Below are positions 1 to 8,846 of a stretch of 64,000 nt of DNA, piece after piece; position 1 is the stretch's first letter, and each line of letters starts with the position of its first letter. Below the pieces are notes generated by a model. That model made no database searches. It had not been told where the DNA came from and saw only the letters and a list, made by a program, of their open reading frames with translations. Location: positions 49,174 to 113,173 of the forward strand of contig NZ_PSSX01000014.1 of assembly GCF_002933275.1 (NCBI RefSeq), in the 5' to 3' direction. The translations under genes were made by a program, and so were the position numbers. The stretch is from Marinobacter maroccanus. GTDB lineage: Bacteria; Pseudomonadota; Gammaproteobacteria; Pseudomonadales; Oleiphilaceae.

Positions 1-1209
1 AGCAACCAGCTCAAATCCGAGGGCAAGGACATAATCAAACTCGGGCTGGGGCAGTCCCCCTTCCCGGTTCCTGATCGCGTGGTGGAAGCGCTCAAGGAGC
101 ACGCCCACGAAAAGGATTATCTTCCGGTCAAAGGCCTCAAGGGCCTTCGCGAAGCCATTGCCGGCTACATCAACCGCAGCGAGCGAATGCGCTGTACCTG
201 GGAAGATGTTCTGATCGGCCCGGGCTCCAAAGAGTTGCTCTTCATACTTCAGCTGGCCTACTACGGGGATCTGCTGATTCCACGCCCCAGCTGGGTTTCC
301 TACGCACCGCAAGCGCGGATCATCGGCCGCTCGGTACACTGGCTGCCCACCCATGCCGAGAACAACTGGCAGCTCACCGCGGAAGAACTGGACATCATCT
401 GTCGCGATGATCCCTCGCGACCCCGGATCCTGATCCTGAACTATCCGTCCAACCCCACCGGGTGCACCTACACCGACGACCAGCTGCTGGCCATCGCCAA
501 CGTGGCCCGCAAATACCGGCTGATTCTGCTGTCGGACGAGATCTACGGTGAAGTGCATTTCGAGGGCAAACACAAATCAATCGCCCGTTATTACCCGGAA
601 GGCACCATCATCAGTACTGGTCTGAGCAAGTGGGCGGGTGCCGGTGGCTGGCGCCTGGGCACGTTCATCTTCCCCCGGGAACTGCGGCCGCTGCAGGACG
701 CCATGGCGATCATCGCCAGCGAAACCTATACCGCCACCAGCGCCCCCATCCAGCACGCAGCTATCGCGGCGTTCAACGGCGGTGACGACATCGAGGAATA
801 CCTGAAACAGTCCCGCCGGGTGCTGAAAGTTGTTGGCGAGTACATGCATCGCCGATTGAGTGAGATGGGCGCGGTGGTACAGAAACCGGAAGGTGCGTTC
901 TACCTGTTCCCGGACTTCTCCGGGTTCCGGGAGCAACTGGCCAGCAAAGACATCAAGACCAGCCAGGCCTTCTGCCAGGCCCTGCTGGAAAACACCGGCG
1001 TCGCCATCCTGCCCGCCAGCGATTTCGGCTTCGTGCCGGATCACCTGGCAGCCCGCCTGGCCTTCGTCGACTTCGATGGCGCCGAATCCCTGCAACTTGC
1101 TGGTGGCGAATACGCCGATCAGGATTTGGGCGATGAGTTCGTCAAGCAAGCGTGCCCAAGGCTGGTCAAGGCCATGGACAAGATGGAGCAGTGGCTGAAC
1201 AGCCTATGA
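1..1209 (+). CDS. PLP-dependent aminotransferase, class I/II (5' end missing)
   Basis: The reading frame is open from base 1, so the true start lies upstream of the window and at least 402 residues are present. This is a fold-type I aminotransferase. The motif NYPSNPTG contacts the cofactor, and the lysine in STGLSKWAG, codon near base 628, is the expected Schiff-base lysine, followed by the usual GGWRLG stretch. The substrate cannot be read from the sequence; aspartate-type or aromatic amino acid transamination in the cytoplasm is typical of the family. The next gene starts 56 bases downstream on the same strand, so co-transcription is possible. The family assignment is secure, the exact reaction is not. 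Confidence 0.9.
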   Translation, partial: SNQLKSEGKDIIKLGLGQSPFPVPDRVVEALKEHAHEKDYLPVKGLKGLREAIAGYINRSERMRCTWEDVLIGPGSKELLFILQLAYYGDLLIPRPSWVSYAPQARIIGRSVHWLPTHAENNWQLTAEELDIICRDDPSRPRILILNYPSNPTGCTYTDDQLLAIANVARKYRLILLSDEIYGEVHFEGKHKSIARYYPEGTIISTGLSKWAGAGGWRLGTFIFPRELRPLQDAMAIIASETYTATSAPIQHAAIAAFNGGDDIEEYLKQSRRVLKVVGEYMHRRLSEMGAVVQKPEGAFYLFPDFSGFREQLASKDIKTSQAFCQALLENTGVAILPASDFGFVPDHLAARLAFVDFDGAESLQLAGGEYADQDLGDEFVKQACPRLVKAMDKMEQWLNSL

Positions 1210-1265
1210 TTCTGCCGTGTTAGACTGGCGCCCTCACTCTCTAACGGGATATCAACGGGGGCGCC

Positions 1266-2090
1266 ATGCCTGATTCTGTTTCTCTGCTCGAGATTACCGA
1301 CTTTGCCGAAAACCTGGCCCGGGAAGCCGGCGTACTGATTCGCCGCGAGCGGGACAGCAACACCCTGCGCACCGACTACAAACACCAGACCGAGTTGGTC
1401 ACCCACGCCGACGTGATGGCCGACGAATTCATCACCGGTGCCATCCGCAAGCGTTTCCCCGGCCACCGAATCCTATCCGAAGAAACCATGCCCGACCTGA
1501 GCCAGGCCGAAGAGCTGGACACCCCGCTCTGGATCGTCGACCCCATCGACGGCACCGTGAACTATGCCTATGGCCATCCCCAGGTAGCCGTCTCCATTGC
1601 CTATGCTGAAAAAGGCCGCGTTCAGGCGGGTGTGGTGCATGCACCCTTCCCGGGCGAAACCTTCCGGGCGACCCGCTCAGAAGGCGCGACTCTGAATGGC
1701 CGCCCTATCCGCCACAGCGGCGCCACGGTTCCCAGAGACTCCCTGTTTGCCACCGGATTCCCCTACACCAAAGACGGCCTCGAGCCGTTGGTCAAACGCC
1801 TGGACGCCATGATTCACCAGTGCCGCGACCTGCGCCGCATTGGCTCGGCGGCCCTGGATATCTGCTGGGTGGCCTGTGGCCGCCTGGATATCTATTACGA
1901 GAACGTCAGCCCCTGGGACTTCGCCGCCGCACGCCTGATCGCCCTGGAAGCGGGCGCCACCGCGGGCCACTTCAGCGAAGTACCTGAGGGCTATCCTGCC
2001 GACCTCTGGGGTCGCGATATTCTGATCTCGGCGCCGGCTGTCTGGGAGCCTGTTCGTTCAATTTTGCGGTCGGCCTCCGGATACGACTGA
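1266..2090 (+). CDS. Inositol monophosphatase family phosphatase
   Basis: A 274-residue protein of the FIG/IMPase fold, of usual length. It shows the metal-binding signatures in order: a Glu-Glu pair in LSEETMP, then WIVDPIDGTVNYAYG with the DPxDGT metal/phosphate motif, and near the C-terminus SPWDFAAARLIALEAGA, the WDxAAxxLI motif. Such enzymes are Mg-dependent, lithium-sensitive phosphomonoesterases acting on myo-inositol 1-phosphate, 3'-phosphoadenosine 5'-phosphate or related sugar phosphates. Which one is used here cannot be told from the sequence. It follows the aminotransferase closely on the same strand and is followed by about 500 bases of repeats. Confidence 0.88.
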   Translation: MPDSVSLLEITDFAENLAREAGVLIRRERDSNTLRTDYKHQTELVTHADVMADEFITGAIRKRFPGHRILSEETMPDLSQAEELDTPLWIVDPIDGTVNYAYGHPQVAVSIAYAEKGRVQAGVVHAPFPGETFRATRSEGATLNGRPIRHSGATVPRDSLFATGFPYTKDGLEPLVKRLDAMIHQCRDLRRIGSAALDICWVACGRLDIYYENVSPWDFAAARLIALEAGATAGHFSEVPEGYPADLWGRDILISAPAVWEPVRSILRSASGYD

Positions 2091-2152
2091 TTGCGCTAGT
2101 GCTTGCCTTCAGAGTGTGTTCCCTAGCCTGACAGCTTTGGGGCAGGCACGGA

Positions 2153-2248
2153 ATGGGAACCTTCTTCCCGGAACCGCTACGAGCACATCCATGTGCGCTT
2201 GGCGCCGGCCATCCCTGGCCGTCGACATTCCGGGAAGAAGGTTCCCAT
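2153..2248 (+). repeat. Element A: variable-arm palindromic element, core type 1
   Basis: A perfect 21-bp inverted repeat (2153-2173 and 2228-2248, starting ATGGGAACCTTC) encloses a 54-nt core. The core holds two inner hairpins, GCACATCCATGTGC and CGGCCATCCCTGGCCG. The core is nearly identical to that of element B and to the uninterrupted parts of element G, while the outer parts of the arms differ from those copies. A further imperfect match, GGCAGG against CCTGCC, extends the arms outward. Confidence 0.85.
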
Positions 2249-2299
2249 CCCCTGCCGGCATTGCTGTGGTGATATCGCGAATCTATCGTAGTGAGTTTG

Positions 2300-2390
2300 G
2301 TAGGTCGGATTAGACGAAGTCGTAATCCGACATAGTGAAAGCAATCACAGAGTGTCTTGTTGGATTACGGCTTCGCCTAATCTAACCTAC
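2300..2390. repeat. Inverted pair of 33-nt repeats (GTAGGTCGGATTAG type)
   Basis: Bases 2300-2332, starting GTAGGTCGGATTAGACGAAG, are repeated in inverted orientation at 2358-2390, ending CGCCTAATCTAACCTAC. About 29 of 33 positions pair across a 25-nt loop. It lies exactly between elements A and B. This motif type is, from memory, common in intergenic DNA of several gammaproteobacteria, so it is probably a REP-like or MITE-like sequence; that is recollection, not a search result. Confidence 0.75.
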
Positions 2391-2450
2391 AGGCTTCGTG
2401 ATTCTATTATTGGAGAGATATCGGAAAGGCCTGAAAGGCGGAGGCAGGAA

Positions 2451-2532
2451 GGGCTTTCCCGAAATGTCGGCGGCCATGGATGGCCGACGCCAAGCGCACA
2501 TGGATGTGCTCGTAGCGGTTCCGGAAAAGCCC
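2451..2532 (-). repeat. Element B: decayed variable-arm palindromic element, core type 1
   Basis: Arms 2451-2463 (GGGCTTTCCCGAA) and 2519-2532 (TTCCGGAAAAGCCC) pair with one mismatch and one one-base gap. The 55-nt core 2464-2518, read on the minus strand, matches the core of element A at nearly every position. The imperfect arms suggest an older copy than A, C, D or E. Confidence 0.78.
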
Positions 2533-2595
2533 CACCTAACAGCGCCAGACTCCCCAGCTTTCAGGCTACAGAGTTTAAAGAGGCCAACTCCAAGC

Positions 2596-3183
2596 TCAGC
2601 CCCAAACACCTTCTGCAACCAACCCCCAACTCTCGTCGAAGTCAGTAGAAGGCAACCGCGAGAACGACGAACGGATAAACCGCTGAATCCGGCCTTCAAC
2701 GAACACCAGGACAAAATCTGCGCCCCGAGCGGACGTGGTTCTGGGCCGCAGGCCCTGGCGGATTTCGCCTTCCTTGAGGGTCTGGCGTACCTGGGTTTCC
2801 AGGCGCTCGAAGAACTGGGAAGCACGTTTGCGCAGGGTGTCGTTTTCGCCCATCAGCGCGTCTCCGGTCAGTACACAGCATAGGCCAGGGTTGCGCTCGG
2901 CAAACACCAGTACCAGGTGCACCAGCTGTTGAAGGCGGACCCGCACATCCTCCTGCTCCTGCAGGATCACTTGGCAGCGCGAGAACACGGCCTCTTCCGC
3001 GAACTCGATAAGCGCCTCGAACATCTTCCGCTTGCTGGGAAAATGGCGATACAAAGCCGCCTCGGTAACGCCCACGGATTTAGCGAGGCCGGCAGTGGTG
3101 ATTCGGGCACCCGGATCGGTCTCCAGGAGTTCCACAAGAGCATGGAGAATCGCCTCGCGGCGACTGGGTTTCTGATCAGTCAT
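2596..3183 (-). CDS. slmA: Nucleoid occlusion factor SlmA (TetR family)
   Basis: A 195-residue TetR-fold protein. Helix-turn-helix residues lie around 29-48 (AGLAKSVGVTEAALYRHF), and the body carries the SlmA-typical stretch FAERNPGLCCVLTGDALMGE. SlmA binds specific chromosomal sites and blocks FtsZ polymerisation over the nucleoid, coupling division to chromosome segregation. Length and start (ATG at 3183) fit the family. In E. coli slmA sits next to dut and coaBC; here those genes are about 49 kb away. Upstream lies a 28-bp palindrome and then thiG on the same strand. Confidence 0.88.
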   Translation of the reverse strand: MTDQKPSRREAILHALVELLETDPGARITTAGLAKSVGVTEAALYRHFPSKRKMFEALIEFAEEAVFSRCQVILQEQEDVRVRLQQLVHLVLVFAERNPGLCCVLTGDALMGENDTLRKRASQFFERLETQVRQTLKEGEIRQGLRPRTTSARGADFVLVFVEGRIQRFIRSSFSRLPSTDFDESWGLVAEGVWG

Positions 3184-3259
3184 GGCAGGACAGCAGCGCT
3201 CTGATTTATCGTTGTCGGGACCGGTCGTTCAATGCCGGCCCTCGGTTATCTTTGAACAA

Positions 3260-3287
3260 GGGTCAGATGAAAGCTTTCATCTGACCC
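3260..3287. repeat. Perfect 28-bp palindrome between slmA and thiG
   Basis: GGGTCAGATGAAAG is followed immediately by its exact reverse complement, giving 14 + 14 bp with no loop. It lies downstream of thiG (stop at 3302, minus strand) and upstream of slmA. No T-run follows it on the minus strand, so an ordinary rho-independent terminator is not obvious. It may be a REP-like sequence, a weak terminator or a protein-binding site. Confidence 0.7.
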
Positions 3288-3301
3288 CATTTTCAGCTTT
3301 T

Positions 3302-4111
3302 TCAGAAGAAGGTGCCATCAATGGGCGAGGATGCACTGGCATAGAGTTTCTTGGGCATCCGGCCCGCAAGGTAAGCTTCCCGACCCGCTTCGATAGCAAG
3401 GCGCATGGCATTGGCCATCCGGATCGGGTCTTTGGCCTGGGCAATCGCCGTGTTCATCAACACGCCATCGCAACCGAGCTCCATGGCGATGGTGGCGTCT
3501 GAGGCAGTGCCGACACCGGCATCCACAAGCACCGGTACCTTGGCGTTTTCCACGATCAACCTGATATTGTAGCGGTTCTGAATACCCAGTCCGGACCCTA
3601 TTGGCGCGCCGAGGGGCATGATGGCCACACAGCCCATGTCTTCCAGGCGCTTGGCCAGCAGCGGGTCATCCGAGCAGTAGACCATCACCTTGAAGCCATC
3701 CTTGATGAGTTCCTCGGCGGCCACCAGCGTTTCGGTCATGTTCGGGTAAAGGGTCTTTTCCTCACCCAGCACTTCCAGTTTCACCAGATCATGGCCATCC
3801 AGGAGCTCCCGGGCCAGCTTGCAGGTGCGCACGGCATCTTTCGCGGTATAACAACCGGCAGTGTTGGGCAAAATGGTATAGCTGTCCGGGGAAATCACAT
3901 CCAGCAGATTCGGCTCATCCGGGTTCTGGCCAAGGTTGGTACGGCGAACCGCAACGGTAACAATCTCTGCACCGCTGGACTCTATGGCATGACCGGTTTC
4001 CATCATGTCGCGATATTTGCCGGTACCGACGAGCAAACGGGACTGGTAGACCCGTCCGGCGATTTCGAGCGGTCTGTCTTCTGGAAGCTGAAGTTCGGAT
4101 GTCTCTGTCAT
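3302..4111 (-). CDS. thiG: Thiazole synthase ThiG
   Basis: A 269-residue TIM-barrel enzyme that forms the thiazole phosphate ring of thiamin from 1-deoxyxylulose 5-phosphate, dehydroglycine and the thiocarboxylate of ThiS. The Schiff-base lysine is K111 in [10 protein letters not shown]. The phosphate-binding loop region [15 protein letters not shown] and the C-terminal [10 protein letters not shown] motif are present. It lies 72 bases after thiS on the same strand, so the two partners are probably co-transcribed. I found no TPP riboswitch upstream of thiS. Confidence 0.95.
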   Translation of the reverse strand: MTETSELQLPEDRPLEIAGRVYQSRLLVGTGKYRDMMETGHAIESSGAEIVTVAVRRTNLGQNPDEPNLLDVISPDSYTILPNTAGCYTAKDAVRTCKLARELLDGHDLVKLEVLGEEKTLYPNMTETLVAAEELIKDGFKVMVYCSDDPLLAKRLEDMGCVAIMPLGAPIGSGLGIQNRYNIRLIVENAKVPVLVDAGVGTASDATIAMELGCDGVLMNTAIAQAKDPIRMANAMRLAIEAGREAYLAGRMPKKLYASASSPIDGTFF

Positions 4112-4183
4112 AGTGTTCCTGAATAATTTGAATACGGGAGGATGGAAACCGCCGTGATCGGTGAATTACACGGAGCGGGCTGT

Positions 4184-4384
4184 TCAGCCGCCGCCAATAG
4201 CGTGAACGACTTCTACACGGTCGCCATCGCTCAGGGTAAATTCCGGGTGCCGGCTTCGTGGCACAATGTCCTCGTTCACCTCAACCGCCAGCCGCTTGCC
4301 CGCGAGAGCCATCTTTTCAATCAGCGTGGCAATGGTGGCGCCATTCGGCAGCTCCATTGCGTCGCCATTTACCTGAACCTGCAT
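4184..4384 (-). CDS. thiS: Sulfur carrier protein ThiS
   Basis: A 66-residue ubiquitin-like protein ending in Gly-Gly-Gly (AIGGG), the tail that is adenylated and converted to a thiocarboxylate to donate sulfur to ThiG. It is of normal length for the family and lies directly upstream of thiG. The gene for the adenylating enzyme (ThiF) is not in the window; MoeB-type proteins can substitute in other bacteria. Confidence 0.92.
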   Translation of the reverse strand: MQVQVNGDAMELPNGATIATLIEKMALAGKRLAVEVNEDIVPRSRHPEFTLSDGDRVEVVHAIGGG

Positions 4385-4409
4385 CGTGACTCTTGAACCT
4401 CTGTATTCA

Positions 4410-4823
4410 TCACTTGTTCCGGCGAAGACCGGAGGTTATTAACAGCGCCCAGCCCACCATGAAACACAACCCTCCAAGGGGCGTGATCGGGCCGATCCAG
4501 CGGATATCTGTCAGCACCAGCAGGTAAAGACTGCCACTGAATAACAGGATGCCGGCCAGAAAAAATCCCGCTGACAAACCCAGTAACTTTCTGGAAAGCC
4601 CCTGTCCGGCCAGCAACGCCAACAGAACCAGCGCTATGGAATGATACATTTGATATGTGACGGCGGTCTGGAAAACTTCAAGCCCCCGCTCGCTGACCAG
4701 GTTGCGCAGCCCATGTGCGCCAAAGGCGCCAGCCATCACCGCCAGGAGCGCCAGAAACCCGCCCGCAACCAGAGGAAACCCAAGGATTTTGCCTGCGGAA
4801 TGTTGTACGGACTCAGCAGTCAC
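4410..4823 (-). CDS. DUF423 family inner-membrane protein
   Basis: A 137-residue membrane protein with four predicted hydrophobic segments, the usual DUF423 layout. The conserved AGAFGAHGL stretch lies near residues 30-40 and a glycine-rich PLGGLCFMVGWALL near the end. Its function is unknown. It overlaps the end of apaH by 11 bases and precedes thiS on the same strand. As I recall, Pseudomonas has the order DUF423-thiS-thiG, so this arrangement looks ancestral. Confidence 0.85.
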   Translation of the reverse strand: MTAESVQHSAGKILGFPLVAGGFLALLAVMAGAFGAHGLRNLVSERGLEVFQTAVTYQMYHSIALVLLALLAGQGLSRKLLGLSAGFFLAGILLFSGSLYLLVLTDIRWIGPITPLGGLCFMVGWALLITSGLRRNK

Positions 4824-5616
4824 AGTGGATCTTTTCTCCCGTATCCAGATTCATCATGGTCAAGGCACCACCCCAGACACACCCGGTATCCAGGCCGATA
4901 AACCGGTCGCTGCCGGTTTTTCCTTCCAGGGCTGCCCAGTGACCAAACACCACACGGACATCGTCAGCACGGGGGAAATGAAACCACGGTTCGAAACCTT
5001 CCGGGGCGCTGTCGACACTCTCTTTGGCCGCCAGTTCCAGGGTGCCATCCTCGGCAATAAAGCGCATGCGGGTGAAATAATTGGTAATGATCCGCCAGCG
5101 GTCCATACCCTGCAGGGTTTCATCCCAGCGTTCGGGCTGGTTGCCGTACATGTGGGTGAAGTACTCCCCGGCGGCATCTCCCCGGATCACCGCTTCCACT
5201 TCCTGAGCGCAGGCCATGGCCTGACTGACTGTCCAGATATGGGGCAGACCGGCGTGGGTCATCACCAGATTCCGGACCGGGTCGTGCACGCAGAGATTCT
5301 GCTGCCGGAGCCAGTTCACCAGCCGGTCATGATCTGGCGCTTCAAGGATATCGGACAGGGTATCTTTGCGGCGGGTCTGATGGCCGCCCAGCGCCACGGC
5401 GAGCAGATGCAAATCGTGATTTCCAAGCACCACCACCGCCGAATCTCCAAGGCTCTCGATATACCTCAGGGTTGCCAGTGAGGACGGGCCACGGTTGATC
5501 AGGTCCCCGGCCACCCATAAACGGTCACGGGAAGGGGAGAAATCCACTTTGTCCAGAACATCTCTCAGGCGTTCGTAACAGCCCTGAATATCGCCAATGG
5601 CGTAGTCAGTCATCAC
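4813..5616 (-). CDS. apaH: Bis(5'-nucleosyl)-tetraphosphatase ApaH
   Basis: A 267-residue PPP-family metallophosphatase that cleaves diadenosine tetraphosphate symmetrically to two ADP and, in E. coli, also removes Np4 caps from RNA. The metal-binding motifs are intact: GDIQG (8-12), GDLINRG (from about 38) and GNHDLH (65-70). It overlaps the end of rsmA by 11 bases, so the two are translationally linked. The apaG gene that usually lies between rsmA and apaH is absent here. Two in-frame ATGs are adjacent at the start. Confidence 0.95.
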   Translation of the reverse strand: MMTDYAIGDIQGCYERLRDVLDKVDFSPSRDRLWVAGDLINRGPSSLATLRYIESLGDSAVVVLGNHDLHLLAVALGGHQTRRKDTLSDILEAPDHDRLVNWLRQQNLCVHDPVRNLVMTHAGLPHIWTVSQAMACAQEVEAVIRGDAAGEYFTHMYGNQPERWDETLQGMDRWRIITNYFTRMRFIAEDGTLELAAKESVDSAPEGFEPWFHFPRADDVRVVFGHWAALEGKTGSDRFIGLDTGCVWGGALTMMNLDTGEKIHCDC

Positions 5617-6436
5617 TTACCTCGTTTGCGGGGTTAGCTGAGGCCTTCTCCGCAAAAAGCAGGTCTGCAATGGCCACGTAATCGGCCAGGGAGAGGTTCT
5701 CCGGACGCAGACCGTCATTGATTCCCAGGCTCTGGAGCTGCTCGGCCGACACCATGCCGCCCAGTGCCTTGCGGAGGGTTTTACGCCTTGCATTGAATGC
5801 CGTGCGAACCACGGCCTGAAGTGTCGTCAGATCCTTCGCCGGGTGCGGAAGCGTCTTGTGAGGCACCAGCCGGACAATCGCCGAATCCACCTTGGGCGCC
5901 GGGCGGAAAGCGCCGGAACCCACTTCGAACAGCGGCTGCACCTTGCAGAAATACTGGGTCATGATTCCAAGACGACCGTAATTGTTGTCACCGGGCACCG
6001 CTGCCATCCGCTGTACCACCTCTTTCTGCAGCATAAAGTGCATATCCTGCACAACACCGGCCTGGGACAGAAGGTGGAAGATCAGGGGCGTGGAAATGTT
6101 GTACGGCAGGTTACCGATGATCCGCAGGGGACGATCAACCATAAGCTGGCTGAAATCAAACTTGAGCGCATCCGCCTCGTGAATCCGGAACTCGGGGTAG
6201 TTGAAGAACTTGGTGCGCAGCACAGGAATCAGGTCGCGATCCAGTTCCACCACCTGAAGCCTTGGGTTCACGGCCAGTATCTCTTCGGTCAGCGCGCCCA
6301 GGCCGGGACCAATCTCCACGATGGCGTCATCGGGTTTCGGATTGATCGCGCGGATGATCTGCTCGATGACCCCCGGATCATGGAGGAAATTCTGGCCAAA
6401 CCGCTTTCTGGCCTGGTGGCCGGCTTTGTTACTCAC
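5606..6436 (-). CDS. rsmA: 16S rRNA dimethyladenosine transferase RsmA (KsgA)
   Basis: A 276-residue SAM-dependent methyltransferase that dimethylates two adjacent adenines in helix 45 of 16S rRNA during late 30S assembly. GQNFLHD (14-20), the SAM-binding EIGPGLG (41-47) and the catalytic NLPYNIS (109-115) are all present. It overlaps pdxA by 4 bases and apaH by 11, forming a compact lptD-surA-pdxA-rsmA-apaH run on the minus strand. Confidence 0.96.
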   Translation of the reverse strand: MSNKAGHQARKRFGQNFLHDPGVIEQIIRAINPKPDDAIVEIGPGLGALTEEILAVNPRLQVVELDRDLIPVLRTKFFNYPEFRIHEADALKFDFSQLMVDRPLRIIGNLPYNISTPLIFHLLSQAGVVQDMHFMLQKEVVQRMAAVPGDNNYGRLGIMTQYFCKVQPLFEVGSGAFRPAPKVDSAIVRLVPHKTLPHPAKDLTTLQAVVRTAFNARRKTLRKALGGMVSAEQLQSLGINDGLRPENLSLADYVAIADLLFAEKASANPANEVSDD

Positions 6437-7443
6437 GAACAGGTCTCTTCAATTGCAGATTTGCGACAACGAGCCATTTGCTCGCCCACTTTCAGGGCCG
6501 TATGCAGACTGCCGGCATCAGCCCGGCCAGTGCCAGCCAGATCCAGGGCGGTGCCATGGTCCACGGAGGTGCGAACAATCGGCAGCCCCAGGGTAATATT
6601 GACGGCCCGCCCGAAGCCCTGAAACTTCAGTACCGGCAGTCCCTGATCGTGGTACATGGCCAGTACCGCATCGGCCTGGTCCAGCCAGTGCGGGGTAAAC
6701 AGGGTGTCGGCCGGCAGGGGCCCCGTCAGCGACATGCCTTCGGCACGAAGACTCTCGAGGGTTGGCTCGATGATGTCGATTTCCTCCCGACCGAGATGGC
6801 CGCCTTCCCCGGCATGGGGATTCAGGCCTGCCACCAGAATTCTGGGCCGCGCAATGCCGAAGAACTTTTTCAGATCAGCATTGAGAATTCGGGTGACCTG
6901 GGCCAGGCGCGCCGGGGTAATGGCGGCGGAAACGTCTCTGAGCGGTAAGTGGGTGGTTACCAGCGCAACCCGAAGCTCTTCGGTCGCCAGCATCATCACC
7001 ACTCGTTCAACTCCGCACAGTTCCTGGAGGAACTCGGTGTGGCCGCTGAACGATATGCCGGCCTCATTGATAACACCTTTGTGGACCGGCGCCGTCACCA
7101 TGCCGTCAAAATCGCCACTCAGGCAGCCATTGGCGGCAACTTCCAGCGTTCTGAGCACATAGGCACTGCTGCCAGTATTCAGCGTGCCCGGCTGGTGATT
7201 GGCGCAACCGTCCACGTGCAGCACCGATAGCAGGCCTGCTTCCATTTCTGGCGCTTCTCCGGGCTGCCAGTGACGCAGTTCAACCGCCAGATTCATTTGC
7301 TTCGCCCGGGCTTCCAGCAGCGGTTTGCTGGCAACCACGACCACTCCCGCGGTCCTGGCCTCCAGCGCCAGCTGCAGACACAGCTCAGGGCCAATGCCAG
7401 CGGGTTCGCCGGCGGTAAGCGCCAGCACCACGGGATCAGCCAT
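6433..7443 (-). CDS. pdxA: 4-hydroxythreonine-4-phosphate dehydrogenase PdxA
   Basis: A 336-residue enzyme of the DXP-dependent vitamin B6 pathway. It oxidises 4-phosphohydroxy-L-threonine with NAD, and the product combines with deoxyxylulose phosphate through PdxJ. The GEPAGIGPE nucleotide/substrate motif lies at residues 12-20. The metal-binding histidine regions HKGVI...[14 protein letters not shown] and YHDQGLP are all present. The start codon shares one base with the surA stop codon, and the end overlaps rsmA by 4 bases. Confidence 0.96.
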   Translation of the reverse strand: MADPVVLALTAGEPAGIGPELCLQLALEARTAGVVVVASKPLLEARAKQMNLAVELRHWQPGEAPEMEAGLLSVLHVDGCANHQPGTLNTGSSAYVLRTLEVAANGCLSGDFDGMVTAPVHKGVINEAGISFSGHTEFLQELCGVERVVMMLATEELRVALVTTHLPLRDVSAAITPARLAQVTRILNADLKKFFGIARPRILVAGLNPHAGEGGHLGREEIDIIEPTLESLRAEGMSLTGPLPADTLFTPHWLDQADAVLAMYHDQGLPVLKFQGFGRAVNITLGLPIVRTSVDHGTALDLAGTGRADAGSLHTALKVGEQMARCRKSAIEETCS

Positions 7444-8789
7444 CAGGATACCGGCTCTTCTTCGGCAGGGGCGTCCTTGGCGTACTCGCCCTTGAACTCG
7501 ATAAAGGCCTCATCGCGGATTTCCTGGAGCCAGTTCTGCAACTCGGTCTCGAACTTGCGGCGATAGATGGCCTGACGAGCCTCAGCGTCGCGCACATCAC
7601 CGCTGATGTCTTTCTGGCGGCGTTCCTGAACCTGCAGGATGTGCCAGCCAAACTGGGACCGGAACGGCCCGCGCAACTCGCCGATATCAGCAGCCAGCAT
7701 GGCCTGCTCAAACGCCGGCACCATCTGGCCGGGGCTCACCCAGCCCAAATTACCGCCATCGGAACCAGACACCGGGTCATCAGAATACTCTCTGGCCAGG
7801 GCACTGAAGCTGGCTCCGTTCTGAAGCTGTTGGTACAGGTCGCGGATCATGGTTTCGGCCTGATTGTCGGTCCTTGCCTCGGAAGGCCGAACCAGGATGT
7901 GACGGACACGATGCTGCTGGATCATCTGCTGTTGCTCGCCACCGCGTTTATCCATCACCATCACCAGGTGGAAGCCGCTGTTGTTTTCCAGAACTTCCGA
8001 TGGTTCTCCCACTGGCAGCTCCGGCACAACCGGGGCTACCAGAGACGGCAGCTGGCCTTCGGCACGCCAGCCCATATCGCCACCTTCCAGAGCGTTACTG
8101 GCATCGGACTCGGCAACGGCCACCTCGCGAAAATCACGGCCACTGGCAATCTGATTGCGCAGACGCTGAGCTTTTTCCCGGGCCGCATCCACCTCTGCCT
8201 CGTTCGACGGATCGTCAACGCTGACAAAAATATACGCAAGCCGGTATTGGGCGTTATTGCCACCGCGGGCTTCCAGGCTTTCCAGGTAGTTTTCCACTTC
8301 CCGATCGGTTACCCGAACCCGGTTGCCTACCTGGCGCTGTTGAACGCGGCTGGTCAGCATCTCCCGGCGGATCTGCTCGCGAGCCTGGTTGTAGGCCACG
8401 CCTTCGGCAGCCAACTGGTTTTCAAACTGCGCCAGGGTCATGCCATTGCGCTCAGCGATGTTGGCCATGGTTTCGTTCAGCTCGTTATCGCTGATGCGCA
8501 TGCCGGCACGATCTGCCATCTGCATCTGGATCGACTCGGTGATAAGCTGGTCAAGCACCCGCTCTTCCAGAACCTGGCGCGGCGGCAACGCCGTTCCCTG
8601 GGCATTGAGCCGGCTGGCGATGGTGCTGATTCGCGCCTCCAGCTCGGTCTGCAGGATGACATCCTCGTCGACAATGGCTACCACCTGATCCAGCAGCTTA
8701 CGCTCGGCCTGAACAGACAGCGGAGCCAGAACGGCAAGAAGAATCAGTAACGCTTGTACACCATGGCGAAGGGTCGCCTTCATAATCAC
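7443..8789 (-). CDS. surA: Periplasmic chaperone and peptidyl-prolyl isomerase SurA
   Basis: A 448-residue secreted protein. A signal peptide (about 1-28, ending VQAER) is followed by the N-terminal chaperone domain (about 30-180) and two parvulin-type domains (about 185-285 and 295-395), the second with the typical [17 protein letters not shown] stretch. SurA escorts unfolded outer-membrane proteins, including LptD, through the periplasm. Its position directly downstream of lptD, 57 bases apart on the same strand, fits that role. Confidence 0.95.
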   Translation of the reverse strand: MIMKATLRHGVQALLILLAVLAPLSVQAERKLLDQVVAIVDEDVILQTELEARISTIASRLNAQGTALPPRQVLEERVLDQLITESIQMQMADRAGMRISDNELNETMANIAERNGMTLAQFENQLAAEGVAYNQAREQIRREMLTSRVQQRQVGNRVRVTDREVENYLESLEARGGNNAQYRLAYIFVSVDDPSNEAEVDAAREKAQRLRNQIASGRDFREVAVAESDASNALEGGDMGWRAEGQLPSLVAPVVPELPVGEPSEVLENNSGFHLVMVMDKRGGEQQQMIQQHRVRHILVRPSEARTDNQAETMIRDLYQQLQNGASFSALAREYSDDPVSGSDGGNLGWVSPGQMVPAFEQAMLAADIGELRGPFRSQFGWHILQVQERRQKDISGDVRDAEARQAIYRRKFETELQNWLQEIRDEAFIEFKGEYAKDAPAEEEPVS

Positions 8790-8846
8790 CTCTGCAAATA
8801 GAATTTGAGCTTTCTGGCGTTTTGGGGGCCTTAGTCAGGGATCCAC

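Larger units (their letters stand above)
2091..2595. other. Repeat-rich intergenic region
   Basis: I see no credible gene in these 505 bases. The stretch holds three palindromic structures: element A (2153-2248), an inverted pair of 33-nt repeats (2300-2390) and element B (2451-2532, opposite orientation to A). Short open frames here read through the repeat cores on both strands and give near-identical nonsense peptides, a sign of repeat DNA and not of coding. The gap separates the phosphatase gene from slmA, whose stop codon is at 2596; the two genes converge. Confidence 0.8.

Noticed and set aside
2116..2883. Small open frames in the repeat region before slmA on both strands
   Set aside because: They read through repeat cores and give near-identical peptides (CAWRRPS) on opposite strands; the longest is antisense to slmA.
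4385..4409. TPP riboswitch upstream of thiS
   Set aside because: Only 25 bases separate thiS from the preceding gene, and no thi-box pattern is present there.
7641..8750. 369-codon plus-strand open frame opposite surA
   Set aside because: It is complementary to surA along its whole length and has no recognisable domain or ribosome site.
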